Source: Apostichopus japonicus (lineage: Eukaryota; Echinodermata; Holothuroidea; Aspidochirotida; Stichopodidae). From it: a stretch of DNA of 64,000 nucleotides. Made by a program: the position numbers and the translations under genes. How positions within the stretch are numbered: the first letter of the stretch is position 1; every line of letters begins with the position of its first letter. The notes beneath the pieces were generated by a model. It worked only from the letters and a program-made list of their open reading frames with translations. It was not told the DNA's origin and searched no databases. Of this stretch, positions 12,369 to 29,695 are shown in pieces. The stretch covers positions 2,792,001-2,856,000 of the forward strand of contig NC_092578.1 of NCBI RefSeq assembly GCF_037975245.1, read 5' to 3'.

Positions 12369-12371
<3 letters not shown>
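10171..12371. other. Non-coding stretch
   Basis: No gene recognised. It includes an ATAGGCCTAT palindrome near 10,518, a Pro-rich C tract at 11,310-11,335 and a G run at 11,715-11,727. Confidence 0.5.

Positions 12372-12424
<53 letters not shown>
12372..12424. repeat. (AT)n microsatellite
   Basis: A pure AT run of about 26 dinucleotides. Confidence 0.97.
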
Positions 12425-12426
<2 letters not shown>

Positions 12427-12517
12427 AAACAACTGATGAAATATCACTTTTCATACATTGACAAGCAAAATTGTGACGAACATGACATATTACTTAGAAT
12501 ACGTCTAACGGTACTCC

Positions 12518-12545
12518 ATATAGTCACTCAGATATAGTCACTCAG
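12518..12545. repeat. 14-bp direct repeat, 2 copies
   Basis: ATATAGTCACTCAG occurs twice, head to tail and without mismatch, directly upstream of the 38-bp palindrome. Its GTCACT core recurs inside that palindrome as GTGTCACT. Confidence 0.9.
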
Positions 12546-12561
12546 CTGACTCCTTTAATTG

Positions 12562-12599
12562 AGTGTCACTGAGACTCCGATCGGAGTCCCAGTGACACT
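12562..12599. repeat. 38-bp near-perfect palindrome without a loop
   Basis: The arms read GTGTCACTGAGACTCCGA and TCGGAGTCCCAGTGACAC and meet at CCGATCGG. Eighteen pairs form with one A-C mismatch, and an A-T pair adds one more on the outside. It is much richer in G and C than its surroundings. Possible roles are a dimeric factor site, a cruciform or a hairpin RNA. It could also be the core of a fold-back transposon. No partner copy was found in this window. Confidence 0.9.
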
Positions 12600-12830
12600 T
12601 ACGTTTGAGTAAACGATCCTTGATGTTTGCGAACACGAGGACGACGTTACTCTTTTTGGGCCCCTCAGTCAAACTGCAAAAGAAGTATATACAGGGCCTA
12701 ACCAAACCTTGAATACTATACACCCGCAGTGTAAATATATTACACTTCACAAGTAATGTTGGTTTACACTTAATTGACATTAATGACGTCATGAATACTA
12801 AAGCAGCAAGTTGACCTCATAAATATTATA

Positions 12831-12832
<2 letters not shown>

Positions 12833-12872
<40 letters not shown>
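12833..12872. repeat. (AT)n microsatellite
   Basis: A pure AT run of 20 dinucleotides. Confidence 0.97.
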
Positions 12873-12875
<3 letters not shown>

Positions 12876-15835
12876 GTGTCAGTCTTAACCACACGGATAC
12901 GAACATAATCAAGCAAATTGGAAGTTTTCAAAGGTTCTTTAACTTGAAAGCTATAGTTACTGTGAACGAGCAGGTGAAACTAAAATAGAACACTGATCAT
13001 TCCATTGCATAGGCCGAAAGTATTTTTGGAATGTTCCGGCGTCGGATTGGATTAGGGAGGTTCCAATTCCGACACTATATTGAGGGCAAGGGTCTGTGAC
13101 CTATACCTTGAAGGCAAGATTAGTAATTCTTTGTCTTTGATCTATATTCCATTGTTATTGTACTAGTTATTCACGTATATGTATTGTAGGAACTTTGTTA
13201 CGATCAAAGCCAAATACGTTCAAACTGATTTTTGTCTTGTTATCATGTACACTGGAGGTCTCGACTCCATAAAGGCCGTACCAGTCAGAAGTATGGTAAT
13301 GTATATGATCTCCATGTATGGTTTATACACACACAAACGGACAGTTTGCATGGCTGAAACTGCTATCAAAGATAACGAAAACATGATGGCTCTTCGTGGT
13401 GGTTCGCTATGGTGTGATAAGTTTAATTTGGTGGTGTTTTTTACGAAAGAATAGACACATATATGGTAAATGTTTGCTCTACTGTTCAGGGAGGGGACTG
13501 ATGGATGATAAAACAATCAACTGTGCATAATTAATAAGACCGACCCTCTCAGACTATATCTTAAATGAATGCATGTTTTCGAATCACCCCTTCCAACCGC
13601 CCCCCCCCCTTACTCCTCTACCCCCGCACCATCCAATTGCACCTCCCAAGTTGTACAAGGCCCCGCAAACCACCGTCGTATTTTTAAACAATCAGCTCTC
13701 AAGTATACCACACCTTGCTACTTTCACAAAGACGCCCGCTTTTCTTACGCCCCCGCTCTCTACGCCCCTGGCGGGAGGTTGCACAGCAACATAGAATAAT
13801 GTAATTATATAAGATGCCATCTCGAATTCCAAGAAGAAGATCAGAGTAATGAGAATATCATATCGGCTAAAAGTCCATAATGCGGCAGGCTGCAGGCTGG
13901 GATGATAATGAGAACATATATGTATTGACAATAACTCGCCATGATAATACCAGGGAGATGCATGCCATCTAAAATCACATATCTCCCATGATTAAACGAA
14001 GATAGAACACAGATTGTTAAATAACGCAGTTTTATGATTGACGGAATACGAGAGACTAGGCCACGTCGTGGAATTTATTACGGTTTGTTTCTCCCCGACT
14101 GACTTAAACTAAAGATGACATGTTGAAGATAATATTCTCTATTGTTTTTGAGGAAACATAGGTACCGCAACCAGAATCCTGTAGAGTCGAGCAAAATGCA
14201 TAGATTCGTGTCTATTGCAATCTGGAGGTTGTTTTGACTGCAACAAACGGGAAATGGGGTACTGTGGGGTAGTGGGAGAGGCGAGAGGGTATGGCATGGG
14301 ATCAGGTCATGATACGGTTCACTGAATCACGTTGAACATGACGGAAACCAGGGTGTACAAGTAGTTGGTAAAGGGGATTTACCTTCCCCCACCCCCCCTC
14401 TCCCAACCCAACCCTTAATTTCTGAAGGCCGATTACAGAACGTCAAGGAACTTGCCAATGTACGGCTCAGCAAAATGTTTTATCAAAGTGAGAGTTTAAC
14501 TATTAAACAAAATCCAACCATGGAAGTTATGCTATAGTGTCCTGCGCGACGACACGTATATAACACGTAGAAAAAACTTGTTTTAACCAAACAATGTCCG
14601 CCTTTAAAGTGAATGGAATTGGCAACATACTATACGGAAGGATATGAATAATGCCTCACTGGTACAAATGGACACGCCTACTAGTCAATGTACGGATATG
14701 TGGTGAGATTTAAACTGAAAACAAATGTGAAACTTGTTTGCCCATTATTTTACAAAGTATTTTGGTGATCAATATTTTCTTACATCCACAGCTATCCCGT
14801 GAGTTCCAGTATTGAACTGTTATCATTGGAAGCGATCGCCAATTCGTCCTATTAATTGATAAGGGTTGGTGACAGCAGTAGATTACACATTCGTAGTCCA
14901 GGGGCAGAAACTGAACACGTATATATATACTTGCCATTCCATCCATACGATAGTCAATGAATGCCGTATATACCAACATAATTATTGTCGTGCGCGTGCG
15001 CCGTACAATATTGACAGTGCTTGCCAAGAGAACGATACCGACATGACCGGACTTTGAAACTTACAAAAATTTCATAAAGACTTTGTACATTTGCAGTTTT
15101 AGAGGCTAGCTACGTAGGCAACTTATACTGAGCCTGTCACGGCGTTCACAAGCGCCCTCATTTTGTAGGTACCTACATGACTAAACTCCCCGGTGTTGTC
15201 CGCCCAAAAACTAACACAATGAGCAACCGAAAAGTTAATTCTTCCTAATACTGCAAGCACTTCACGCGCACTACCATACTGCTTATTTTGTAGGCAAATG
15301 CAGTTCTAATTCTCCTTTGTATTTGAAACTAAAAAACATGCTCCTTATAATAATGTCATTTGAAAACATTTGTACTACATTTTATCAAAGTCTCTATATA
15401 TTTTGGTGACAGCTGTTCTTCAGTTGGTACATCCATACTTTTAAAGTGGCAACTGGCAAGACTTAACATTGGTAATGACTTCAAAATGTCGCCACTGTGT
15501 CCCTTTAAGTGATTTTGTTTAGTAACACCAGCGAAGAGGAGTACATTTACAGCTCAAGGGCAGGAATGAACTCACAAATGAAGAAGAAAGCCATAAAGCT
15601 CTTTCAAGCGAATCTCAATTTTTTACAAGATTGACGCGTAAAGCTAGCATGAAATCACAACAGCTCAATTTATAGACATGTCAAATAAAGAAAAAAAAAA
15701 TCATTTCAAAAAAATTGATTGGCTTCTTTAAGGTACTACGAAACTTTAGACATATGGTATGACAGCAGATGACGTTAGGACTTCCCCTTCAAAACTCCGC
15801 CGTCTAAAATATGGTTTATGAACTAAAGGTTGCAA
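12873..15835. other. Non-coding stretch
   Basis: No gene recognised. Frames of 60-105 codons occur on both strands without family resemblance. A 12-bp palindrome, GTAGGTACCTAC, sits at about 15,165. Confidence 0.5.
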
Positions 15836-15841
15836 TATATG

Positions 15842-15893
<52 letters not shown>

Positions 15894-15901
15894 TATATAA
15901 A

Positions 15902-15933
<32 letters not shown>

Positions 15934-15969
15934 CATATCTATATCTATATACATATCTATATATATATA
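15836..15969. repeat. Compound (AT)n microsatellite
   Basis: An AT tract with ATGT, AATATA and ATCT interruptions. The Tyr/Ile-rich frame that runs through it is a translation of the repeat. Confidence 0.96.
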
Positions 15970-17714
15970 GGCCCTTAATCTGTTGGTACCGTATACCCAT
16001 ATATAGGTTAAAGGAAAGACAATGTACCTGTCATATGTTTATTATTATTTTAACCAATATACGTCTGCCTATAATAACAAACTTATTCCCACAACATCAT
16101 GCCCAACACGCCATACAATGACGTCACATATTGGCCTGACGGTTCTTCAAGGTCATATCATGTGTTTTCGTTCTCGGAAATTCCTGTCGGTAGATCTGTC
16201 CAAAAGTGTGAAGTTTAATTACTAGCATTTTTCAAATGAGAAATACTGCTATGGGAAATAAATAAATTAATAAAATAAAATAAGAAATAAATCAAAAATA
16301 CCTTCATAAGACGATGTTACTTGCAATATGAATGACTTATGCTAAGAGACTTGTACTCGGATACCACATGAAGTAATGTTACTCTTATACTGACGCGTAC
16401 TATACTAGTGTTATACATCTGCCGGATGGCTATACTGGAAGACTCACAAACACAATCAGATGTTCTATGTATTACATTTAGTACATAAAACTTCGACATT
16501 ACTTCGACTTGCCATATGGTGATTCGCCAATGGCACAAGGAACCACCCCTCTGCCTCTCCCTCCACCTCTCCTTCTCCCTCTGCCTCTCTTTCTCTCACT
16601 CTTCATAATAAGATCAGACGTAATTCAGTGCAACCGTGTAATTCGTTAGGCCCCTGGAGCAGTTCTCACCTATATGATCACATTCTGCACATGTGCACTA
16701 GTAATACTAACGTTTTATTACTTAATTAAGTGAATGTGGTTTGCTCTTCGTTAAAGGCTGAGGAAATGTAAGTTGCCACCTTTTCATTGAAATGAAAATT
16801 CATCCTGTCGATAAAATTCACTGTGTGTATTCGACGACCTAAGTACCACATAACCCTACACGTGCAATTTACATACGCGAGACAAAAATCTGCCATTTTA
16901 CCTTTGGTGGGTTTGGAAAGGTTAGTCAAATTAATATTACACACACGACTAAACTCGGATCATTTATTCCCGTCCACAAGCTATATACACTTGTGAAAGA
17001 AGGGAGTAGAAAAAGTGGTAGTTGAAAACAATTTCACGGAAATCCCTGTCGTTTAGCAAGCCTAGAAGCAATACATTTCACACAATTTGATTACAAACAT
17101 TCCATCCTATTTACATAGTGTCCGCTTCAGGGGAAAATCGCATCCTTTCTAATGAAGCAATGTTCATTTGTATGGGTTTTATCCGAGGTATATAAGCGGT
17201 ATAACGAGTATCTCTACCACAGTCAATGGAAATTATATTCTTACCCACGCGTATATAGAGAGCAATTTTGTGCTATGTCAAAATAATCAAAGATGTAAAA
17301 TGTCTTTCTAATAAAGTGGTTACCCCAGGATGTTATTATATAGGCAAAGTGCGACGGGTTCTTTTATTAGTAAACACACAATCTGTGTATATACCTGTAG
17401 AGTATTTTAAAACATTTTAGAGTCGAGCAGATAATAGTTTGCAGTAGGCAAGAAACCAGTTCGAGATTAATGTTTGTAGGTCAGCACAAGGGCCTTGGTA
17501 AAAATTAACATAAAAATACTTATACCATGTTATTTAACTATACATGTATTCATATTTGAACATGCACCATTACATATAATTTATGTGAATAACAAGTTCT
17601 GTGACAGTGAAGCGAATCGTCATTCTGCATACCTTTTATAAGATTATAAGAAATAAAAAAGTTTTAATTGACCGATTTTCTGATGAGTGCAACAAAATGT
17701 AAAACAAAAGTGCG

Positions 17715-17716
<2 letters not shown>
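15970..17716. other. Non-coding stretch with an imperfect CTC/CCT tract
   Basis: No gene. A polypyrimidine tract of CTCTGCCTCTCCCTCC type lies at 16,544-16,603, and an (AAAT)n-like patch at 16,256-16,295. Confidence 0.55.

Positions 17717-17785
<69 letters not shown>
17717..17785. repeat. (AT)n microsatellite
   Basis: An AT run of about 34 dinucleotides with a single G interruption near 17,737. Confidence 0.97.
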
Positions 17786-23333
<5,548 letters not shown>

Positions 23334-24244
23334 ATATGTGCGTCTATAGTTGCTTGACCTTTTTAGGGGATAAAAAAACATAACACACGAAGTTGAATTA
23401 TATTCGCTCTTCAGCCTGAGGTAATTCTTAAAGTAGTGTGCATTGTACATAAGGGAATACCTAGGGCTTTGTTTGCATATGATATAGTACTTAACAGGCG
23501 GGGGCAAAATACCAATAGCTTCCTGTTACAGTCGTTTGGATAAAGCCCACGTGCTCGGAACCGATTGTTGGGATCAACATATTTTCGTTTGGGTTATCTG
23601 CTAGATGAAAGTAGAGAGGAATTTGAATATGGACGAGATATTCCCTATAAATGCTTGCTTGCTTGGTACAGCACTGTTTAACTGAAAGTGAATGCCGGCG
23701 TATATGGGAATTTGACGGAGCACATTATGCAATCTTTATATAAGGGGTTGTTATTGATATACCCCTGTTTGAAGTCTTCTCATTTCCTTAAATATATTAT
23801 GAAAATGAGAATAGCTTATTTTTTATCCTATGCTGCCCGTACCCTCTAATTGTCCCCGAGGGTGCTTCCCCGTGCCCGTCCATCGCCCTTCCGACAGGCC
23901 GCTGGTTATTTAGTGTTTGCCCTAAAGTTTACCCTGCTAAATATGCTAAGGGATTTCTAATTTAGTGCTTCCCAGAAGGTTTGTAGTCTTTCAAATTATG
24001 CCCGGAAATTTTCAGGGCCTTGACCACAGGGGTGAGATTAGGGACGAGAGCGGACAGGGGTGGAGCACTAGACTCATGTGCCGGAATTAAGGACTTTAAT
24101 TTGTTCCCAACCCGTGACTTAAGTACGAACGTAATTTAGGCCTGTTTGAAAATGATTGCTCTAAAACTTTCACTGCCACCCCCACATCCCCCGGTGTTGG
24201 GGGCCTGCATTAAAGAACTTTAAATTAAAAACAAATAAATGTCT
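23334..24244. other. Non-coding stretch
   Basis: No gene. Somewhat richer in G and C between 23,830 and 24,210, without a recognisable element. Confidence 0.5.
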
Positions 24245-24425
24245 CTATTACCATGGTGACATCACATACCCTACTGTTGCCAGATGCATTCACAAGAAAG
24301 CACCAAATTTCAAAAGTTATCTTCGCCATCAAACATGTCATAAGGATGTTGAACTAAATATGATAAAAAACATATCTATCAAAAGTGTTATATGATCAAC
24401 TTCAGCCACCGAAACAGCCCTTTAA
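24245..24425 (+). mobile_element. Fragment of a TTAA-flanked miniature element, related to the 47.7-kb copy
   Basis: TGTTGCCAGATGCATTCACAA at 24,276 matches TGTTGCCAGATGCATTTACAA in the 47.7-kb element with one difference. The right ends also match: AACTTCAGCCACCGAAACA-GCCT-TTAA here and AACTTCAGCTACCGGAATATTCCT-TTAA there. The left end is not recognisable, so this is a truncated or diverged relative. Confidence 0.6.
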
Positions 24426-25367
24426 TAGTATGAGGGCGCCTGCCTTTTCCAGTGTTTACTATATATGACATCACTATATCCAATTGAATAATGCAATTAT
24501 GGTGTGATGTGTGTAGATCGGGGCGGGCGGGGGGGGGGGGGTAATGTACCCGACATCTTGACCCTGTAAATAAATTTGTATCCAAGAGGAATAAACTTTA
24601 AAGTCATATTTTGTTCATTTTTATTGCCTTTCTATTAATATAATTCCTTCTTCTTATTTTTTTTTCTTGTGGAGGGGGGGCAGGGTGAACCCTGACTCAA
24701 TATCCAGCTCGTCTCCGGAAATGCAACACCAATAGCCGTCATCGTTTATCGCTGATTCAGGTGATATATTAGTAATAAATATGGTAATTACTTTATCATT
24801 TCAAACTTATTAGTATTTATGCCGGTCAAATTTGTTTTGAATCGAATCACCATTCCAACTCGCCATCATCAAATTGTTTATGGCGTCTACAGGTAGAGCA
24901 AATGTTATAAACAGCTTGTAAAAGTATCCAGAAATATCTAGTTTAAATTGCTGAACCAAAAGAGGCATACTGAAATAACACAAAAATCAAACAAAAAGTA
25001 ATTGAACAGATGTTTAAAATGGAAACAGGAACATTCATGAAATATTGAAATTAAAACAAAATTGGAAAGAATTAAGGTGGACGTGCGGATACCACGAGTG
25101 ACATCTAACACTAGTTGTCCTTATTATGATAGTCTCTATGGGTGTTTAGGTTTTCATATTGACTTGTGTATAGCTCTAATATAGGCCAAAACATCGATTG
25201 TTCAGCCGTTTGATTGATGTGTATCTGGGTCATTTCTTTAATAAAAACAATACAATGCCTAGAAATACACCCATAACTGCTAGCAACGGATAATAACGTT
25301 CTACAACATATCAAAATTAATTTCCATCCCTATCTTTATTCCTTATGCATAGATATAATTATGTACG
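24426..25367. other. Non-coding stretch
   Basis: No gene. G-rich patches lie at 24,520-24,541 and 24,670-24,682. Confidence 0.5.
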
Positions 25368-25911
25368 CTACTATAGCCTAACGAAGACAATGACATATAG
25401 CCTATGTCTACTACAGACTAAGAGAGACAATGACAGAGACTACATTCACTGTTACCTAGGAGAGACATTGACACAGCCTACATCTACTATAGCTTAATGA
25501 AGACAATGATTTATATTACATAGCCTATACTATAGCCTAACGAAGACAATGGCATAGCCTATATCTACTATAGCCTAAGAGAGACAATGACATATACTAC
25601 ATCCACTGCAATCTAGCAAAGACATTGACACAGTCTACATCTACTATAGCTTAATGAAGACAATGATTTAAGCTACATGCATTATAGCCTAACGAAGACA
25701 ATTGCATAGCCTACTATAACTTAACGAAGACAATGACATAGCCTACATGTAATACAGCCTAACGAAGAAAACGACATATACTACATCCACTTTAACCTAA
25801 CAAAGACATTGACACAGCCTACATCTATACTATTGCTTAATGAAGACAATGATTTAAGCTACATGTACTATTGCCCTAACGAAGACAATTATAGCCTACA
25901 TATACTATAGC
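25368..25911. repeat. Degenerate minisatellite of about 40 bp, left part
   Basis: Roughly a dozen diverged units built from CTATAGCCTAACGAAGACAA, TGACATAGCCTACAT and variants such as GACATTGACACAG and GATTTAAGCTACATG. Variant units recur in the same order, for example the GACATTGACACAG type near 25,464, 25,621 and 25,805, so there is an older higher-order pattern. The array continues at 26,536 after an inserted element. Confidence 0.88.
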
Positions 25912-25915
25912 TTAA

Positions 25916-26531
25916 AGCAGCATTTTGCGTTGGGTCGCTTTTTTCCACTTTTTTAACATGTGCATCGATTTTTTTACATGTATCAATCATAAAACATCAA
26001 TCTAAGATACCATCCAAGTTTCACCCTGCCAAGAGCGTTAATTAGCGAGTAATTAACGATTTATGTCGATAAATGAGAAGAGTGTCCTCGACAAATTTCA
26101 CAGTTAAAATTAATCGCATACAATTCCGCCAAACCCACTAGTTTGAATTCAACCAATCAGAGATGCAGGTTTAGTTATCAGCCGTTGCTAAAAATAGATT
26201 CAAGACTTCGCGTTGGTTGTACCAGGGAGTTGTTATGCAACTCCCTGGTACAACTGCCATATAGACTGTACACAAATCTGGCGTGGTGTTATATTACGTA
26301 TCTGTCAATGACGTTCGTAGTGTTTAAATATTCATATTATGGGCGAGGTTTATTGGGTTCCCAACGGAAAATATCTTGGAGAACAACAAAGTTGAAAGTT
26401 GCAAATTTTTCGACTTTTATGCCACCATTTGAAGTAAAATATAAATAGATTAGCTAGTTATGTATGTCGTTATGGCAAAGTGGAATCAGTGAGGTTGAGA
26501 AAAATCATAGAAAAGGACGCAAAATGCTGCT
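25916..26531. mobile_element. 616-bp miniature transposon with TTAA duplications
   Basis: Perfect 15-bp terminal inverted repeats, AGCAGCATTTTGCGT at 25,916-25,930 and ACGCAAAATGCTGCT at 26,517-26,531, are flanked by TTAA at 25,912-25,915 and 26,532-26,535. The insertion interrupts a minisatellite whose uninterrupted unit reads CTTAACGAAG, so the empty site can be read from neighbouring units. TTAA duplication is typical of piggyBac-type transposases, but the ends do not begin CCC/CCY, so the family is uncertain. No transposase is encoded. A 101-codon frame inside has no family resemblance. It carries a 25-bp hairpin at 26,223-26,247. Confidence 0.88.
26216..26254. repeat. Mini-hairpin, copy 1 (25-bp core 26,223-26,247)
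   Basis: The core is CAGGGAGTT, the seven-base centre GTTATGC, then AACTCCCTG. Outside the core, GTTGTAC and GTACAAC extend the pairing to 17 perfect base pairs around a TTATG loop. GTAC also occurs as a direct 4-bp repeat at both borders. The core matches 55,119-55,143 (reverse strand) at 24 of 25 positions, including the unpaired centre. Shared loop sequence means shared descent, not merely two hairpins of similar shape. Confidence 0.9.
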
Positions 26532-26535
26532 TTAA

Positions 26536-26640
26536 CGAAGACAATGATTTAGCCTACATGTACTATAGCCTAACGAAGACAATGACATAACCTACATCTT
26601 TTATAGCCAAACGAAGACAATGAATTATCTTACATGGCCG
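26536..26640. repeat. Degenerate minisatellite of about 40 bp, right part
   Basis: About two and a half further units (CGAAGACAATGATTTAGCC, ACTATAGCCTAACGAAGAC and so on), continuing the array at 25,368-25,911 across the TTAA element. Confidence 0.88.
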
Positions 26641-28345
26641 TACCAAAAACTTACAACAGCAATCAAAGGAAAATATAATGTACTTCAGTACTTGGACTTG
26701 CAGCATTCAATCCAATAGTTAGCAGACCCTTGATCTAGCATTCATTGTAGTATTAACTTTGGTCGCTCTACCAATGCGGTTCTTTCTATATATGAGCTTT
26801 TAACTACTTCCGCGCAATTAGAGGCCTAGTTCTTCGTCGGTTGATCTACTTAACGTATTTAAGAGGTCTACGTACTTGCTAACAGGCCCTTTATTAGTTA
26901 TCTGCACGTAAATCTGGGGTTAACATGGTGATTTTGACACTTAAAATGAGTTCAAAAAGTTAAATTTCATGAAGCTAAAATGGGGATGATGACTATGATG
27001 AGAACGTTGTACTTTTCATGACGCCAAAGTCGATCAGACTAGCAAATCACGTGACAGAGATGTATGGCAAGATAATAAACTTCTTCCTTCACTCTCAATA
27101 CCACAAAGAAATTATGAATACTTAAAGCACTTCATCGCTACCACGCACGGCGACCGGACGGAAAAATATATGTTGTTCAGAGACGTCCTCAAGAGCGTTT
27201 AATGGGACTTTGATTAGCCACCCAACCCACAACGTTACCCCAAACCTTCCCGACAAAAAAAGAGGCTCCGGTGAATATTCCATACTTTACAAACCCCATT
27301 CTTTGGTTTTCAACAAAATAGGCACTTTTTAAGTACCAATTTTTGTTTATTTTTCAAGTAAAGGGCAAAATTTAAGGCACTTTTTGAATGCTTATGCATA
27401 CTTCATTTCGAGCACGATTTTTTACCATTATACATAGAAATTAAGTATACGGCGTGAAATGTCCGAGACAATTCGAAACAGCCAATATAAGGGCGGGTGA
27501 CGTACTTTTAAAAACACTTTTAGCTTAAAGATTAACTTAGAAATATCTGAACCAGTCATTATATCATTCACACATGCCATTGAGTCGAAACTTCTAGGCA
27601 AAAAATTAATGTGTCACACAACAAGCCTTCAAGTTCTAGAGATTCTTTAGAAGCAACAGGCTATGGACGTTGGAAGCATATATTACCAATCAATAACCAA
27701 TCTTGTTTTTGAATCCACTGTGAAACGATACGGCGTAATCATACAGTCCTGTGGTTTTCCTTAATGTTCAAAATGTACACAAGTCGTCAATTGGTTTTGT
27801 ACAATTCATTAAGAACAGGGATTGCTCTGTTTTAAGTGAGAAGATAAGCCAGTGCTTGTTGCCATAACAACAAGAAGATTTATTTTTTAAGTAACAGGTA
27901 AAAGCATTAGTAACAGGTCGGAAACAAAGAATGTGACGTCATCACGCATAAAAATGATCTTAAAAGAGCGTTGGAGACAATTCAGATATATTTTTAAGTG
28001 AATACCTCGAAGATTGAAATAAGTAATAGAAACATGACCACTTCTCGTAGGTTGCTACAATGTTGGGATAGTGACACTAAGAATTCTAACTTGATCCCTT
28101 CAAAGTATGATCGAAATTTTCGTTAGCCTAGTTAAAAGTTAGGTCAAAGCACTACTATAGTCTGTTATGTTTGAGTACGGGTGTGCCGGCTATTGGCGGG
28201 AAATAGAATACCAGAAGCGTATGTATGAGGCCAGACATACCCCTGAACCTCATATTGGTGTAGCTCCAACTGTGAATAGGCCTATATCACAAATAGTTAT
28301 AGTCCAGATAAAAATGGGGTTAACGTATATAGGCTATATCATCGC

Positions 28346-28348
<3 letters not shown>
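26641..28348. other. Non-coding stretch
   Basis: No gene recognised and no clear repeat, apart from an ATAGGCCTAT palindrome near 28,275. Confidence 0.5.

Positions 28349-28408
<60 letters not shown>
28349..28408. repeat. (AT)n microsatellite
   Basis: A pure AT run abutting the left end of copy 2 of the tRNA-derived repeat, as at copy 1. Confidence 0.97.
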
Positions 28409-28411
<3 letters not shown>

Positions 28412-28720
28412 GTTCAAAGTATCTCTTTCGAGATCCAGCTTTAGGAATCACAAATGATTTCGAGTTGGTTAGAATCATGTTTGATCTCTAGAGTAAGGCA
28501 AAATATGTCACCAAAAACAGAACTAGTATTGTTCGATACAGGTGACAAACGCTTACAGTGGAATTACGACCTTCCTTACCGGTTTCGAACCTCTGGACAT
28601 ACAATCAGCGTCCATAGCCTAGTGATTAGGGTGTCCGCATATAAAGCGGGAGGCCCGGGTTCGCATCCCGGTGGAGGCTGGAAATGTTATCACTGTTCTG
28701 GATTTTCCAACCTACTACAA
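28409..28720 (+). mobile_element. tRNA-derived repeat, copy 2
   Basis: Collinear with 3545-3832 with scattered substitutions and a few single-base indels. It starts at TCTGTTCAA next to an AT run, passes the GGTTTCGAACC word, and ends with the tRNA-like module plus the CACTGTTCTGGATTTT tail, followed by another short AT run at about 28,731-28,752. The tail continues as in the leading fragment of copy 1 (3490-3500), which supports a repeat that is tandem by nature and was cut at different points in the two copies. Confidence 0.8.
28608..28678 (+). pseudogene. tRNA-like module, copy 2
   Basis: Same fold as at 3742-3812. The acceptor arms and the ATATAAA anticodon loop are unchanged, the A box has changed slightly (TAGTGATTAGGG), and the B box is damaged (GGTTCGCATCC). 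This is consistent with a decaying SINE head. Confidence 0.72.
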
Positions 28721-29695
28721 TTTCAATTATACATATATATATATATTTATATCATGTTTTTGACCGCAAAAGTCTTCTGCACGCTTTAGCAATTTTACGG
28801 TAGTTAAAATGAGAGGATAATTGTGTGAATTACTTCACATAGTGATTTTGTCGCGGCATTTGATTCATCCACAAAGTGACTTTCCCTTTAAGCATGGTCG
28901 CAACCTCCGACTCGCCACCTGTCTTTATCTATAAAAGTAAGCGTGTCATATTCGAACACAGTGTGCAAACATTTACCTTTAACTAGTTTTATGTATGCTT
29001 ATGCATAACAATAATTGCTCGTGCATTCGGTCACATGAATAATGAAATAATTTTTATTCGGTATATATAGTCATGCATATAATATTTTCTAGACATTCTC
29101 TTGAATTATATTACATACAAATCCTCTATAAGCGAAATGTTATATATACTGTAGCTCTGGAGAAATCGCTGGAGTAAGAAATTTTAAAATTCTAATTTCA
29201 ACATGTTTTCGATAGAAGATTAATTAATTAAGAACTTCTTTTTTATTTGTTTTAAAATCAATTTATTCACAGACAACAATTTAACACCTGCTATCATATC
29301 ACCGTAGGCCACAGATGGTGTCGAGTAAAAATTATTCAACTCTATGCTTGCAGGAAGGTCAGTGTCCTGACGAGAGTAAATTTAAGAGGTAATTGATGAA
29401 TATTTGTTAATTTCCAATAAAACTTAAAACACATTGTTTTGGGTTCTGACTGGGTAATGTTAGAGAAAAAAAGGACAAAAAAACCCCCAGCTGAAGTGGA
29501 GAATGATATATTCATTTTTACTGAAAAAAATATTTCTGTTAATTTAACTCCTAATAGAATAGTTGGTTTGTCAAAAATGTTTTTCATTTCCAAAATCCAA
29601 CTTATGTTTCCATATATACACGTATTACATATACAAACTAACTAAAATGTTTCTCGCATGCGCTGCCTGAACGTGTACTTTTACAGTCCAAGGGT
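28721..29695. other. Non-coding stretch
   Basis: No gene. CTTTCCCTTTAAG near 28,880 could be one end of another TTAA element, but I found no partner. Confidence 0.45.

Noticed and set aside
15440-15510. TTTTAAAGTGGCAACTGGC ... TCCCTTTAAG as a TTAA element
   Set aside because: The inverted ends agree poorly and the span is only about 70 bp.
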